Source of the DNA: Gyromitra esculenta
Lineage: Eukaryota; Ascomycota; Pezizomycetes; Pezizales; Discinaceae
Assembly: GCA_038503075.1 (NCBI GenBank)
Contig: JBCAML010000015.1
Coordinates: 434,001-498,000, forward strand
Reading direction: 5' to 3'
DNA length: 64,000 nucleotides
The position numbers and the translations under genes are program-made. The notes under the pieces were generated by a model. The model did not search any database, was not told where the DNA came from, and worked only from the letters and a program-made list of their open reading frames with translations. This document shows positions 1 through 11,688 of the stretch, one piece after another (position 1 is the first letter of the stretch; each line of letters starts with the position of its first letter).

Positions 1-3000
1 GTTCTCAGCTTCGTTTCAATGTTTTCGGGAGAGGCTCTGCCGCAGAATAACGGGCAGGGTTGAGGTTAGGTGCGCAAACAAACAGTTTGTTTTTGTGAGT
101 ATCTAGACAAGACGGCCAGGGATGAGTGTCTCGGAACTATACCAGCTGGATAGGGCGTCCATCTTGTTCATGGCGTCGAATATTAGCTGTGTCATGGCGA
201 CTGTGGAGACCGTGAGGACTACTTTTTCTAATATATAAAGCAAGTCCTCGTTCCCATGATCCAGTACTTTTAAATATTCACTACATATCAACAGCTCTTT
301 GTTTCGAACCAGTCACTGTGCTGAACTGAAGCTCGCATTCAATACTCTAGAATCTATCTTGTGACTTCAATCTCAAATATCTATTTTACTTCGGTCTAGA
401 AGGCTACCTTGTGATCTCTCAGTTAAATCAACTATCTCCTAGGTAAGCTCTTACTTGAAGAAAACTGGTTTCTTTTATGATTTCAATTAATGTCCATATG
501 GAGTCTCGTCTATATATAGATATATATCCGCTCCGTCTCAAGGTCCTGTCCTACCTACACAGCACAATGTGTGACTATATCATCATCTACCACTATCATG
601 ACAACTGTACGAACCGTGAGCGTCACGCGCGCGAAGAGTCGAAAAAAGGCCCCACTAAAGAGATGTGCGGCCAAGCTCCCCATAAACAGTACGAGCGGGA
701 GCCAGGAGAATGCCCATTATGCAAGCCCATAATGTAGAGGTTACTTTCACAGCCCCCTCTATCAGTTCTCGAATTCGGCGACAGATATTTAAAGCGTACA
801 AAAACCCTTTATACTTCAGACAGAAATGGGAATAAAAGCCGTTCAGCACTTGAATCAAGGACGAAAGCCGTGGGGTGGGGCATGAATGTGGGGCGTGGGG
901 TTATGGGTCTTGTGGATTTTTCTTTAATGGGTTTTTTTTTTCATGTTTCCTGTTATTCCACCACTCAATCATGGTTTCTTTTCATATGTGCAAGGGATTA
1001 GTCTTCTTTGGTAGACGATTTTTATGCACTTTGTGGGGTTTGCTTTAACGTTTCCCGGTTTCTTCTTGTTGGGGCTTTTGGTGGCTAGCGGCCCGTTTCA
1101 TTTCCGCATTTGCGGGTATGCTGTCCGGGTTTTCGTTCTCATAAGATGGATTCTATTGGGCCGTTATATCTCCACTTTTATTTGCTTTGTGCTACTAGGT
1201 TTTTTTTTTTTTTTTTGATGCACTCCGCTTTATTTACATCACATTTATTTGCACTGCGCACTCACTTCCAAGAATTTTTGATTCGTCCTCAACTTAAACT
1301 CCCTATTCGAGATATCGACAAATGCACTTCGCAGCCGTTCCTGGGTTTCCGTGTGAAAGGGATACTGTAATGTTGCTTTTTTTCTTTCGCTGAAAATGTA
1401 GAAACCTTTTAGAGCCATTTAGATGCCGTAGCGCCGTATCCCCTTGGTTGGATTAATTGCTTGCTCCTTTTTTTTCCAGGGGCCCTTCTAGAAACCCTCA
1501 AGACCAAGTACACGCAATTTGGTTTCCCAACAAGATCCATAATTCGCTTTTTCAGGGGCTGCTTCAGAATCTTTTAGAATATATATATCCTTCTGTGCTA
1601 CTATTTCTTTGCTTCTTCCTTTTGTCAGATTATGCAGGTTCATTCGTTCAAGCTGACAGGACAAGGAAGAGAGCTAACGGCCCGCGCCTGGGGTTAGAAC
1701 ATACATGTAAGGTAGATAAGTAGCTACTCGGGGCACGCATGAAGAGCCTGAACATGCAAGTGCAGTTGACCAGCCAATCCGTTAATGTGCTAGCTGGTGA
1801 CGAATCAAAAATCGCTACCAGTAAAAGTCGTGTTCAGGCTCTTCATGCCTGCCCCGAGTGATGCGAATATGTAGGACTAAAAAATAATAATAACGGTGTA
1901 TACATGTACATGCAGTCATAGATTCGATTGGGCTACCTGGAGTGTTACGAGTCTAATTATGTGAGATTAGGACAGTCGGACCCTCGGTCAAAGCTACCAA
2001 GACGTGGAATAGACTCAAACGCTGACCTGGGAATTCTGGTTACTTCCGTTGCATGCCTGTAGTTCAGCTGGAAATTCATCTGGGGTACAGGGGAAGGCAA
2101 ACGGTCTTCGCGAAGCTAGCCAGATAAATACCAGTATCAATGTCCCACCAGTTCGTCGAGTCATCACCGGTATAATGGCACTGCAGTCTCCTTTCCTTGA
2201 TGCGGGATGAGGTAGTAAATGAGTCGTGATGGATGAGCATCCGCCTTAAGACATGGTAATGTTAGATTTAGCTAGCCACCAACGAGAGCTGTAGGCTAGC
2301 GAACGGTGGGGAAACTATAGCCTTCGATTGGCCGCCCTAAATGTCAAGAAATTTGTATCAGTGCAAGTGCAAGTGCAAGTATACCTCGAAAATCTTTCAC
2401 AAAAAACAACAATATTGGCAGGGTATGAGAGAACGTATTTCACAAAAGAGCTACAAACAAGGTGCATTTCTTGGGTCTAATTCCCAGCCTATGTTGATCT
2501 TGCGTACGCCGTGTTGTGATAACGGCTAACTTGAAGTTTGCATGAATCCAACTTAACGAGGGTTTTCTCAAGATGCCGCAGCTGATTGATGGAAACTGTA
2601 CGCACAGGCGGCTGCAAGACGTCGTATTTTCAACAGCTTATATTGCCTCAGGCGATATCCCCTGTTATATTGTGAGAATATATTCCACAAGATGCTGGTA
2701 ACGTCCTCGATCTCAAGAAATGGAAGGTAATATCATCATCACAAGTATCGGCCTGTTCTGTAACCGACACGCTGTCCCCCCCCTCGTACCACAAACAATG
2801 TCTTAGGGGAGGAGCTACCAGAGAGCTATGTACTCCATATTTTCCTTCCGCTAGAATGTCATCCGTCGGAAACCTTGATCCTCGTTCAAATTTTTTCAAC
2901 AAACAGAGATAATTGGAAGTTTGCTAACGCATATTCTACCCATCTTAGCTTTGTTGCATATCTTATCCTTCGTAACTACATGTAGGTAAAGGCTTACTAG

Positions 3001-5064
3001 TATCCAAGTCACTCTTCCAGAATTCCTACGCACCGCGGAAATGCGGAAATCAATGTTAAGAATATAATATACTCCCTGGTTAAATCTTATTGCCACGCCG
3101 AGTGGCCGGCAGGGGCCAATCAGTAAGTCATTACCAATAGAACTGATCGAGGAGCCAAGAACTAGATCGACGAATTGTGGAGAAGTTTTGAGAGTGCGCA
3201 TAGAGCAGTAGAGTACAGTACATAGAGACGAAGTAAGTGGCGGCAAGGATGGTACCTAGTAACGATGACAATTGAGACAACGCTTAAGTTAAGGAAGATA
3301 GCCCAGTTTTAAGCTGGCCATCGAAAGATAATTATTCGAAGCTGTCTTACCTCGGGCATTCGGTTTGGCTCGGGGTATTCATATATATGCAGCGGAAGAA
3401 CGCATGACCTGAAACAGGCGGGTTTAATGTGCAGATGTGAACGAGTGATACGGCGAGACTGAGAATGCAGACCGGTTTTAGCCATCGGCTAGATGCATAC
3501 ATGCAGTATACCTAGCCCTGCACTCCCTGCACAAAACTTCAATTTGAGCCGGCTCACCACAACTTGGCTCACAGGATATCACTCAATACAGCAATATTAA
3601 TGTGATATTTGACCCCATCGAGTCAGCTGGCGACAGGATCACCTTCTATTACCTTCCCATACATGTACCCAGGTCCCTGGTCCTGTCATGTGAGCATTTA
3701 TATTTAATTGCTACGTTGAAACTGCCTATATTGCTAGGATGGACTGCAATTCGGTTTTCTTAGGCACGCGCAAGTCGCCAATATCGACAGGTTCGTCCGG
3801 TTCATTAACACAAAACTAGTGCTGAGACGCACAAAATCATCGCTCATCGAACGATCCACAAAGTACTGTTTCAATGACCCCTGCCAATGATCCCTGTTTC
3901 ATGGAGTAACCAACTGCAGTTCTAAGGTCTTATTCGTTCGCATCGGAAAAACTCACACGATCAATTGATAATAGCCAGCTGAGATAGATCTCGTTCCAGC
4001 CTGTTACCCCTGCAGCATGACATCAGGGGAGCACGAATCGGAAAATACGAATACCGCGGGAATTGCGGTTTCCGACACTGAGGAGTTCTGAATATTTTTT
4101 TTCTCTGTGTTTGTATTGGCCCTACGTTCTTGCTATTTCGGGCCCAGAGTAATGATCCCTGTCGCGGAATCCAGCATCCGCAGAGCCCCGCAGAGCCCCA
4201 AAGAGCCTCAGATACCGATTGCACGGGCCAGTTATAGCTGAGGCTTCATCTTCATACCCCTTGTTTCAGAGATTCCTATAGGTCGCAAAGGTGTAAGGAG
4301 TAGCGTAAGTGACCCACCATCATGTTTGGGGGGGTTTATAACCCACTGGAAGGCCCACTCTCTCTAAAACATTAAATCATGGAACATCACTCGATTATCT
4401 ACAGGTCTACAACATCGAAAGAATCAAAGGAGAGCATTGAAAATATATGCAATTAGAAAGTAAGCGCCTTGCGTTAGCAAACTTAGATTGGGGACAAACC
4501 TCGTTTAAGGGGTACTGTGATAGGGGTGTTTGGTGTACCCACGGAATCACTCTTGTTGCTAATTGGAATTTCTGTTAGCCTTTTTGATAATAGGATTGTA
4601 ATAAAAAAAGTGGACGAGGTACATTCTGACGAATAATTTCATATCTTTCGGCATTCGTATAGACAGAATAGAAGCGAGTAGGATTACTGTGATTTGCCGC
4701 TATATATATTTCGAAAGAAGCTGAAAGAAATTAGTACTACATTACTTTTCTTGTTTGGGAAGTGGCGTCAAAATGATTGGAATCCAGCTTTTTGTAAAAA
4801 AAAAACGAGTTTCGATCATTACCATTTCCCTAATCTAGGCCTTCGCCGGTGACTAACCAGGCGAATTACATTTTCCGTTACTCTCCGTCCCTCTCCTCGC
4901 CATACAATTACAATAACAGGGTATATTGTCTAAAAACAACACTAACTTATTCCGAACACGTCTATAGTATTAATTGCTTATCTTACAAACCACTCTACCA
5001 ATAACGCCTTTCTTTTTTGACAGTCCACTGAGTTAAATTGCAAAAAACTTCCCTCCTCACCTGA
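1..5064. other. Gene-poor leading stretch
   Basis: No open frame here looks like a conserved protein, and none can be joined through plausible introns into one. The stretch holds an inverted-repeat element (1726-1859), a poly-T run near 1201-1217, and TACATGTA palindromes at 1702, 1901, 2977 and 3660. The last few hundred bases are the downstream flank of the minus-strand cyclophilin gene. Confidence 0.6.
1726..1859. repeat. Short inverted-repeat element (MITE-like)
   Basis: A 134-bp segment is bounded by nearly perfect inverted repeats of about 30 bp. The left arm 1726-1755 begins ACTCGGGGCA and the right arm 1829-1859 ends TGCCCCGAGT. The arms share GCATGAAGAGCCTGAACA. The roughly 70-bp centre has no coding potential. 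I see no clear target-site duplication, so this may be a non-autonomous DNA transposon, a solo fragment, or a structured RNA hairpin. The arms are seen directly; transposon origin is inferred. Confidence 0.6.
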
Positions 5065-6802
5065 TTACCAATTATCGAAATTACCAAATCCGCCCCCTTT
5101 CGCCTTCTTCTTAACAGGCTGCTCATACGTAAATTCATCCTCCTCTACTATGCCTACAATTTCATCCTCATCCCCTGCAGCAGCAGCGGTAGTGGCTGCT
5201 TTCAAGTACTTCCCCACTCCGGTATTACCTTCCGAACCATCTGGCTTCCTTCTGGCATCTCGTAACCTCTTGCCTGTCCAAGTAGTCATATCATCATCTG
5301 TGCCAATCCTCTTGCGCTCTTCCTCCTGTTTCTCCTTCTCTTGTTCTTCGGCCTGCTTCTTCAAGAATTCCTCAAACGGATCCACGAACACCACAACATC
5401 AGTTATCACAATATCCCTCGTGGGACGGTCGCCCTCGCCAGTGGGCGTGGTCTCCATCTTGTCAAGTACATCCAGCCCACCTACAACCCGGCCAAAGATG
5501 GTGTGCTTCCGGTCCAAGTGCTTCGCCGCCCTATATGTAATAAAGAACTGGCTACTATTTGTATTCTTCCCTTTATTCGCCATACTAATTACCCCCCTAG
5601 TATCGTGCAACAATGGGCTCTCCCATTCGTCATCGAAGTTTTTCCCCCAATAGCTCTGCCCTCCCCTGCCTGTTCCGGTTGGGTCTCCGCCCTGTATCAT
5701 GAAGTTTCGGATCGACCTGTGGAACTTGACTCCTTTGTAGTAGCCCTTCTGAGATAGTTTGACGAAGTTGTAGACCGCCTTAGGAGCATAGTCCGTGTGT
5801 AGTTCGATATTGATGCTACCAAGGTTGGTGATGATGCTCGCATAGCCTTTGTACTTGATCTTCCTGGGCTTGAGCATGAACTCCTCATCTGAGAGGAGGG
5901 CACGCTCAGAGGATGTGTGGGGTGTCATAGAGGTCGATGTGAACGAGGCGGCGGCTTTTCCCGTCGTGTGACGCGCCGCGTTGTACGGAACTGGGCGAGA
6001 TGCATTAGGGTTTGACCCACCTGCAGCTGACTTTGCCAGGGCCATAGCAGAGCGTGGTGCAGCAGGATTGTGGTTTAGATTGGAGGATTTTGCAGCGCGG
6101 GCTTTTGCAACAGCCGCTTTCGCGGCAAGGATCTTCGCGGAGGAGCCAGTGGCAGAAAGGTTGATGTTATTGAGGGGGTCTGCGCGCTCGGCTTCTTGAG
6201 TGGGCGTGAGCGTGGAGAGGCCTTGTTGGAGGTAGTTGAAGCCACTCATATCACGGTTGGAAAGGTTGTGAGGGTCCTGCAACGTGACTATGTCTTTGCG
6301 CGTAAAGTCATCGTCGCTCACTAGGTCTTTCCAGTGTTTTGGTTTGATGTTGAGGCGCTCGACCGTGTCCCAGGCGAATACATTACCGCTTGTCTTGAGG
6401 GCAACGATGTGGGTGTTGTCTGTGAACACCTTGAACGTGACAGGGTCGCAGTACTCCCCATCGTCATTCTTGTGTATATTTAGCTTCAGGAGCTCTGAGT
6501 AGGCTAGCTTTTGCCCTGTTACTGGGTTGGTCCCGTGCTTCTTGAGCCACGGGATGATGTTGGTGAGGTCAAAGATTATGCCATCGGTGGTACACACAGG
6601 GTGCGTAAAGGGTTGCAGGGAGAGTGCGCAGAAGTTATAGGGGAGGCGGCGGAAAGGGAGGGTGTTTTTGGAGGCGAAGCCGGTGGAAGCGCCGAAATCG
6701 TCGGAGGCCCATTCCGAGTGTGTTATGTAGAGCTTGTCGGTTCCTAAGACAGGTTAGTAGGGATTCGTAGAGGAATTGGAGGGGATACGCGCCTTTTCCC
6801 AT
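5065..6802 (-). CDS. CYP8: U-box cyclophilin, PPIL2/Cyp8-type peptidyl-prolyl isomerase
   Basis: Two exons (6802-6793 and 6743-5065) encode about 562 residues. A degenerate U-box occupies roughly residues 35-110 and is followed by an Ala-rich linker. A cyclophilin domain spans about 301-460 with FHR, FMIQGGD and QFFIT. The usual cyclosporin-contact Trp is replaced in HLDRKHTIFG, as in PPIL2. The Lys-rich tail ends in NFDNW. Family knowledge: these are nuclear spliceosome-associated proteins combining E3-type U-box and prolyl isomerase folds. The start MGKG+TDKLYITHSEW matches what I recall of fungal orthologues. It requires a 49-nt intron with a GC donor, an AG acceptor and a TACTAAC branch; the nearby GT donor breaks the frame. 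Transcribed divergently from the F-box/RCC1 gene. Confidence 0.93.
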
Positions 6803-7231
6803 GGTGGATTATAGTCTGGCCGAGTGTTGGGGAGCTGTGATGTTTTTTGGTGAGGCTCAACACGAAGATCTAGAGGCGTGTTCCCAGCCACGATTCGACG
6901 CCACATTCTTCGCTCGGGGCTTTATCCTAGGATGGAATAGCTCTGATCTAGCAGATGACGGTGGGGTATTGTGGCGGTGGCGGGGAAAGCTCCATGTGAT
7001 GTACTCTACTTACGTATACCTCTCTGTCTAAGTACTCTACATGTACTCTATTCTAGGTAGCAGTGGGGAATTCACTCAGGCTTCACATCCTTTCTCTAGG
7101 AACTACGTCTCTGTCTCATAACGTTATACCCCATCTGTGTCCGTGTTATTACTCTACACCTATCAAATCTTGCACCAAGTCGATACAGCTGTCTATTCTT
7201 AAGCTCTGGTCTCACTGTACAAATCCTTAGG
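6803..7231. promoter_or_regulatory. Divergent promoter, CYP8 / F-box-RCC1 gene
   Basis: This 429-bp gap separates the start codons of two divergently transcribed genes, so it must carry both promoters. One TACATGTA palindrome lies at 7038-7045. No obvious TATA box was seen. Confidence 0.6.
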
Positions 7232-9690
7232 ATGGTCGTTACTAGCCCGGCCCAGAATCAAAGGCCATCCGAGACAATGTTCTTGGATCTTCGTGAGTTC
7301 TCCCACTAAAACATAATATCGAGGTCATAGTAATTGATTGCCTATCTTCGTTTTAGCACATGAACTTCTCGATGAAGTTTTTAGCTATTTGACGTGGCAA
7401 GAGATCCTTAGAAGCTCCACTTTGATATGTGTACGTCTCCCATTTCTAGTAACGATATTAGCAAAAGCATTGTGTTGCACTATTCAGGCCCTGATAGTTT
7501 ATTAGAAAAAAGTCCATGTTGTAGTTGAAGAAGACTACTTCTGGCAAAAGCGTCTCGATGCCGCTATCCAACTTCCTATAAATATCCTGGAATTACCTCA
7601 GCTTAAGGATATCTCTGTAAAACGCGTCTTCCTCGCAGTTGCTAGAGCTCGCTTCTACACATGGGGCGAGAGCACTGTCGGGAAGCTTGGCCACTCGTAC
7701 CCAGTCACTGGCAGCGCAGTAAGGAGCCATCGTATTCCAAGAGGGATTGGCATTCCGACTGAGATCAGAACGCTGAGGAATACGTTTATTATAGATATCA
7801 AAGCCAGGTAAGCTAATATTTAGCCACCGCTCGAGAGCTGGCTATGATAGGTTCTTGCGAGCTGATTATGGGTGGTCTAGTGGTTGGGGCACCCATTTCC
7901 TTACGTTCCATGGCGATGTCTACGGCTTCGGTTCGATGAGCGGACAGAGCTCAGGCTCGACTCAAGACCCGGTGCAAGTGGAATTTCCAGATCCCATCGC
8001 GCAAATATCTGCCGGACGCAATCACCTCGTTGCTCTATCGTCAAATGGCGAAATCTACTCCTTCATCGATCTTAAGAGCCCCCCAAAACGGATCAGGTTC
8101 TTTTCACGCCCGACCGTTAAATCCAACCCTTACTCAAGGGCTCGAAAGTACGAACAAGTAGTGAAGGTTGTAGGAGGATGGAACTGTTCGGGTGCTTTGG
8201 TCCATGAAATTGGAATCATCCTCTGGAGACACGAGATGATGGCCGACCCGGCCCAAGTGCGTGCTAAGGGTATGTCTCTTAAGCAGGAAGATAACTGGGT
8301 TGAGGATAGCCATATCCCACCACCAGGTCTCATAGATGATAGAGGGTCATCCGACCCGCTACAAGAAGCTGCTAAACAGATTACGGATTTTATTATTCTG
8401 GAGGGCTATGTAGTATTTATCACCATAGCCGGCAAAGTCTACTGTGTGGCATTAACCAACGCTCTTCCTGCTTCGCCACCAGTCCTCCTAGAGCAATTTT
8501 CCACACCTAATCCTGAACAAGGAGAGATAATTGATAAAGTTGAGGCTGAGAAAAGGAAAATCAATCGTATATCGGGTTTCTTTAAACGCTTCGCCGTCTA
8601 CAACAAACATGGCCTCGTCCACATCGGAAATTCCGAGATCCTTAGAACTGCTGTCGAAGATACTCGCCGTACTAGATCCCTTGATCCCTTTAGAGAAGAA
8701 CTCAGGCCACTCGCCATGCCTAGCTTTCGGCGGTTCGGAACAATTGCTCAGATTGTTTTCGGCGATTACCATAGCCATGCCCTTACTCATGATGGAAAAC
8801 TACTATCGTGGGGTGTTGAGTCACAGAATTGCGGATGCCTAGGTATTGGCGACTACAAAGAGTCGGAGCGAAGAGGTATTGTGTGGGAGAATGGGAACGG
8901 GAGACTTGACGAAGCTGCGGAAGTGTTTTTTCGTGACCCGCCATACCCAAGGAGTGCTTATCCCAAGAGGACTTCTGAGGGAGCAGTTGATTGGGAGGCA
9001 GAATTGAGTCAAATTTCTGACAGTTCCCCAGGTAATGAAGCCTCCAGACGTAATATTTGGGTGGTAGCTGATGTTGTATTTAATTCCCGATAAGATAAAG
9101 ATACTGAAGACCGTCTCGACACCCGTGAATTCTGTGTCCTTGGCATCACCGCGGCTGGTTGGCATTCCGGCGCACTCGTCCTGCCCGTTACCAACTATCT
9201 CCGCACCGGCATCGAACCGGGGAAAAGGGAAGCAAAGAAAGTTTTTCCGGCTATTGACAATAGTAGAAATAATATCGAGCAGGAGATTTTCCAGCCGGCC
9301 TATGACTCGGAACACGAGCGCGAGTTTGATCCAAGCACTCTGAGGATACCTAGGACTGGGCATCGCGGGATTAGAGGGATTAGCACTGTTGCGTGGGGAA
9401 TGAGGGGTGGTCTGAGGGGGAGGGGGAGGGGAGGTGGATTATCTGCTAGTGGGGTTGTGAGGAGTGGGGCCGATGAGGGGATGGGACGAAGGGAATTTGG
9501 CAGGGATGCTGCAGATGAGGAACACGAAGACGAATTGCAGAGGAGAGGAGATCGTGGTAGGGGTGCATTGGGAAGAGGAGGCGCAAGAGGGTTATTAGAA
9601 TCGCGTAGGCAACTTGGCGACGAAACTGCAGAGGCTGGCGAGAGACTAGGGGAGTCTATTAGAACGGCAGTCAGGAGAGATAGAGGATGA
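7232..9690 (+). CDS. F-box and RCC1-repeat protein (Saf1/Pof9-like)
   Basis: Five exons (7232-7292, 7357-7430, 7506-7807, 7851-9031, 9095-9690) join in frame to give about 737 residues. An F-box sits at residues about 20-45 (LPHELLDEVFSYL). Blades of an RCC1-like beta propeller follow, with ARARFYTWGES, LVALSSNGEIYSF, HALTHDGKLLSWG and, near the end, CVLGITAAGWHSGALVL. The C terminus is Arg/Gly-rich (GLRGRGRGGGL) and probably disordered. Family knowledge: such proteins are substrate receptors of SCF ubiquitin ligases; yeast Saf1 targets vacuolar and metabolic proteins. The substrate here is unknown. Intron sites are canonical and each preserves frame. The GR-rich tail is not something I associate with the family and may be lineage-specific. 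Confidence 0.88.
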
Positions 9691-10797
9691 TTAATGAAGT
9701 AGATGTATTTTGTGGGCGTGATCACAGGACTGTGGATGGAAGGTAAATAGACTAAAGGGAAATGATTAGGAAGTTGGCAAGGTGTGGAGGCGCTGGAAGT
9801 TTTTTCTCTTTCTATGCTTCTGCGGGATTAAATTGCTGGGGAACGTTTGTCTTTGGGGTGGGATAAAAGCAGCATGGGCGTTAGCTTTAACGACAGAGTT
9901 TTTTGCTTTGTACTTGACAATCATCATTGCTTAAAAGAGAGAGAGAGTTGACAAAGCAGACCTGTGGTCATAACGACAATGGGCCACACATAAATATCGC
10001 AGACCGCAGCCACGTTGAGAAGTTCGCTGCCCCAGTGTCTCCAACCAGGGTCTCTATCGAGCAGGCGCTTTGATAGCAAGCATAAAAAAGCTTGGTATGA
10101 CCCCGACCCGTTTTTTCCGTGGGTCGTGGGGTTGTTCGCCATCCGCAGTGTTCGGGAAGATTATCCATGCTGGGCGACCTGCCTTGGGAGAGGGGATGGT
10201 GATGGTGGGAGGGATTGCTGTTCACGACTTTGTGTCGCGTAACTACATGTACATGTACATGTACCTAACTAACCAGTTAGTAGTACTTACATCCATCATG
10301 TATGCACGAGCACACCTCCATGGCGGGGTTCGGAAAGAAAGGTCCCGGAGTCGTAGTGATGAGTGGGAAAGGGGCGAAGCTGGGATTCGCAGGATTACAA
10401 TTCCTGGCTGTCTGGTGTCGTCGCCATCCGAGTGCCCGACTCCGCCTCTCAGGGCCTGCGTGGCTGGCAGGGCAGCCCAGAGGATATCCTGTCACTAAGC
10501 AGACAGCCGCCATCGGTGGATATAAGACAGAGCTGCATCCTCGGGGTGTGGGTTATCTGTTCCTGCTCTCTACCACGGCCAACGGTTTGTGAGCGAGATC
10601 TCGGACTTACGGACATCTTTTCCCATATTAGACCCAGGTAGGTACATATCGTGCTATACCACTATATCCTAATACCCCGCACCCTTTGTCCGCTGCCCCT
10701 CTTCACCCCCTCCAGTCTTCTCCCGGAATATCTCCCTTTTGCAAAATTCTAAACGAGTGATTAGTAATTAGCGAAACCCGATCAGAACAGTATCCAA
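9691..10797. other. Intergenic, upstream of Pro/Gly-rich protein gene
   Basis: No supportable gene. It contains a GA microsatellite near 9940-9950, a TACATG tandem repeat at 10244-10263 and, from about 10680, a pyrimidine-rich leader running into the next start codon. Confidence 0.55.
10244..10263. repeat. TACATG tandem repeat
   Basis: Three overlapping copies of the palindrome TACATGTA form a short (TACATG)n array. It is the densest occurrence of an octamer found 20 times in noncoding DNA of this window. Confidence 0.85.
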
Positions 10798-11688
10798 ATG
10801 TCAGGCAACGACTATTACGGCGCACCCCAACCTCCGGCGTATACGCCGGGGCAGCAGCAACCCTACTACGGCGGCGGCCACCCCCAAGAACAGCAACAAT
10901 CCTACGGTGCTGGCGGGTTCCCCCCTGGCGGTGCCCCTCAGCCAGGTGCCTATGGTGGCTACCCCCCACAGGACGCCAAATCCACAGCCGTCACGCCCTA
11001 CTACGATCCGTATGCGCAGCAGCAGCCAGGCGCTCCTTCGCAGTACTACGGCTCTCCCCCACCCCAACAGTCATACGGAGCATATCAAACTCCATCCCCG
11101 GGCGCACCGTACTCACCGCACGCAGGATCGCCCTACCAGTCCCCGCCATCTCAGGGCGGATATTACCCTCCGCAGCAGCAACACGGCGGGCAGGTCGGTG
11201 ATTACTATGGCGCAGCGCCTCCTACTGATGGGAGCAGATCTGTAGGTGGCGCATCTGGCGCATATGGATATGGCACTCCCTCGCACGGTGGTGCCGCGGT
11301 GGATTATCAGCAGCCAATGTATCACCAACAAGGACCAGGTGGGTACGCAGACCCGTATGGGCATGGGCCGTCGGGGCCGGGGGCATATCCAGATGGGAGC
11401 CAGCCGGGGTATGGTGGATACGGTGGAGCTCCAGGAGCTCCAGGAGCCCCCGGGGGTGCGGGACAAGGTGAGAGGGGTATGGGGAGCACGCTGATTGGAG
11501 GAGCCGCTGGTGCTTTTTTGGGGAAGAAGGTGGGGTTAGGGAGTGTGGGTGGTGCTCTTGCGGTAAGAAATTCCCCGTCCTAGAAGCGACTATCTTGTGG
11601 GTGTATCGTTTGCTGATATGATTTTCCTTTTCCTTTCTAGGGCGCGATTGGAGCGAATCTGTTGAATAAGAAGAAAAAGCATCATTAG
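10798..11688 (+). CDS. Pro/Gly/Gln/Tyr-rich protein with glycine-zipper tail
   Basis: Two exons (10798-11562, 11641-11688) give 270 residues. Residues 1 to about 220 are low complexity, built from PPAYTPG, QQQPYYGGG, QSYGAYQTP and PGAPGAPGG-like blocks, and are predicted disordered. The last 45 residues form a Gly/Ala-spaced hydrophobic stretch (LIGGAAGAFLGKKVGLG, then GAIGANLLN) ending in KKKKHH. This resembles a glycine-zipper membrane-associating helix pair. The 78-nt intron (GTAAGA...CTAG) is needed to reach the basic tail. Similar PYG-rich proteins are common in Pezizomycotina and mostly uncharacterised. I do not assign a function; condensate formation or membrane tethering are guesses from composition. 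Confidence 0.8.

Noticed and set aside
5150..5903. Long open frames on the plus strand within CYP8
   Set aside because: They lie antisense to the conserved cyclophilin coding exon and have only Ser/Pro-biased shadow sequence.
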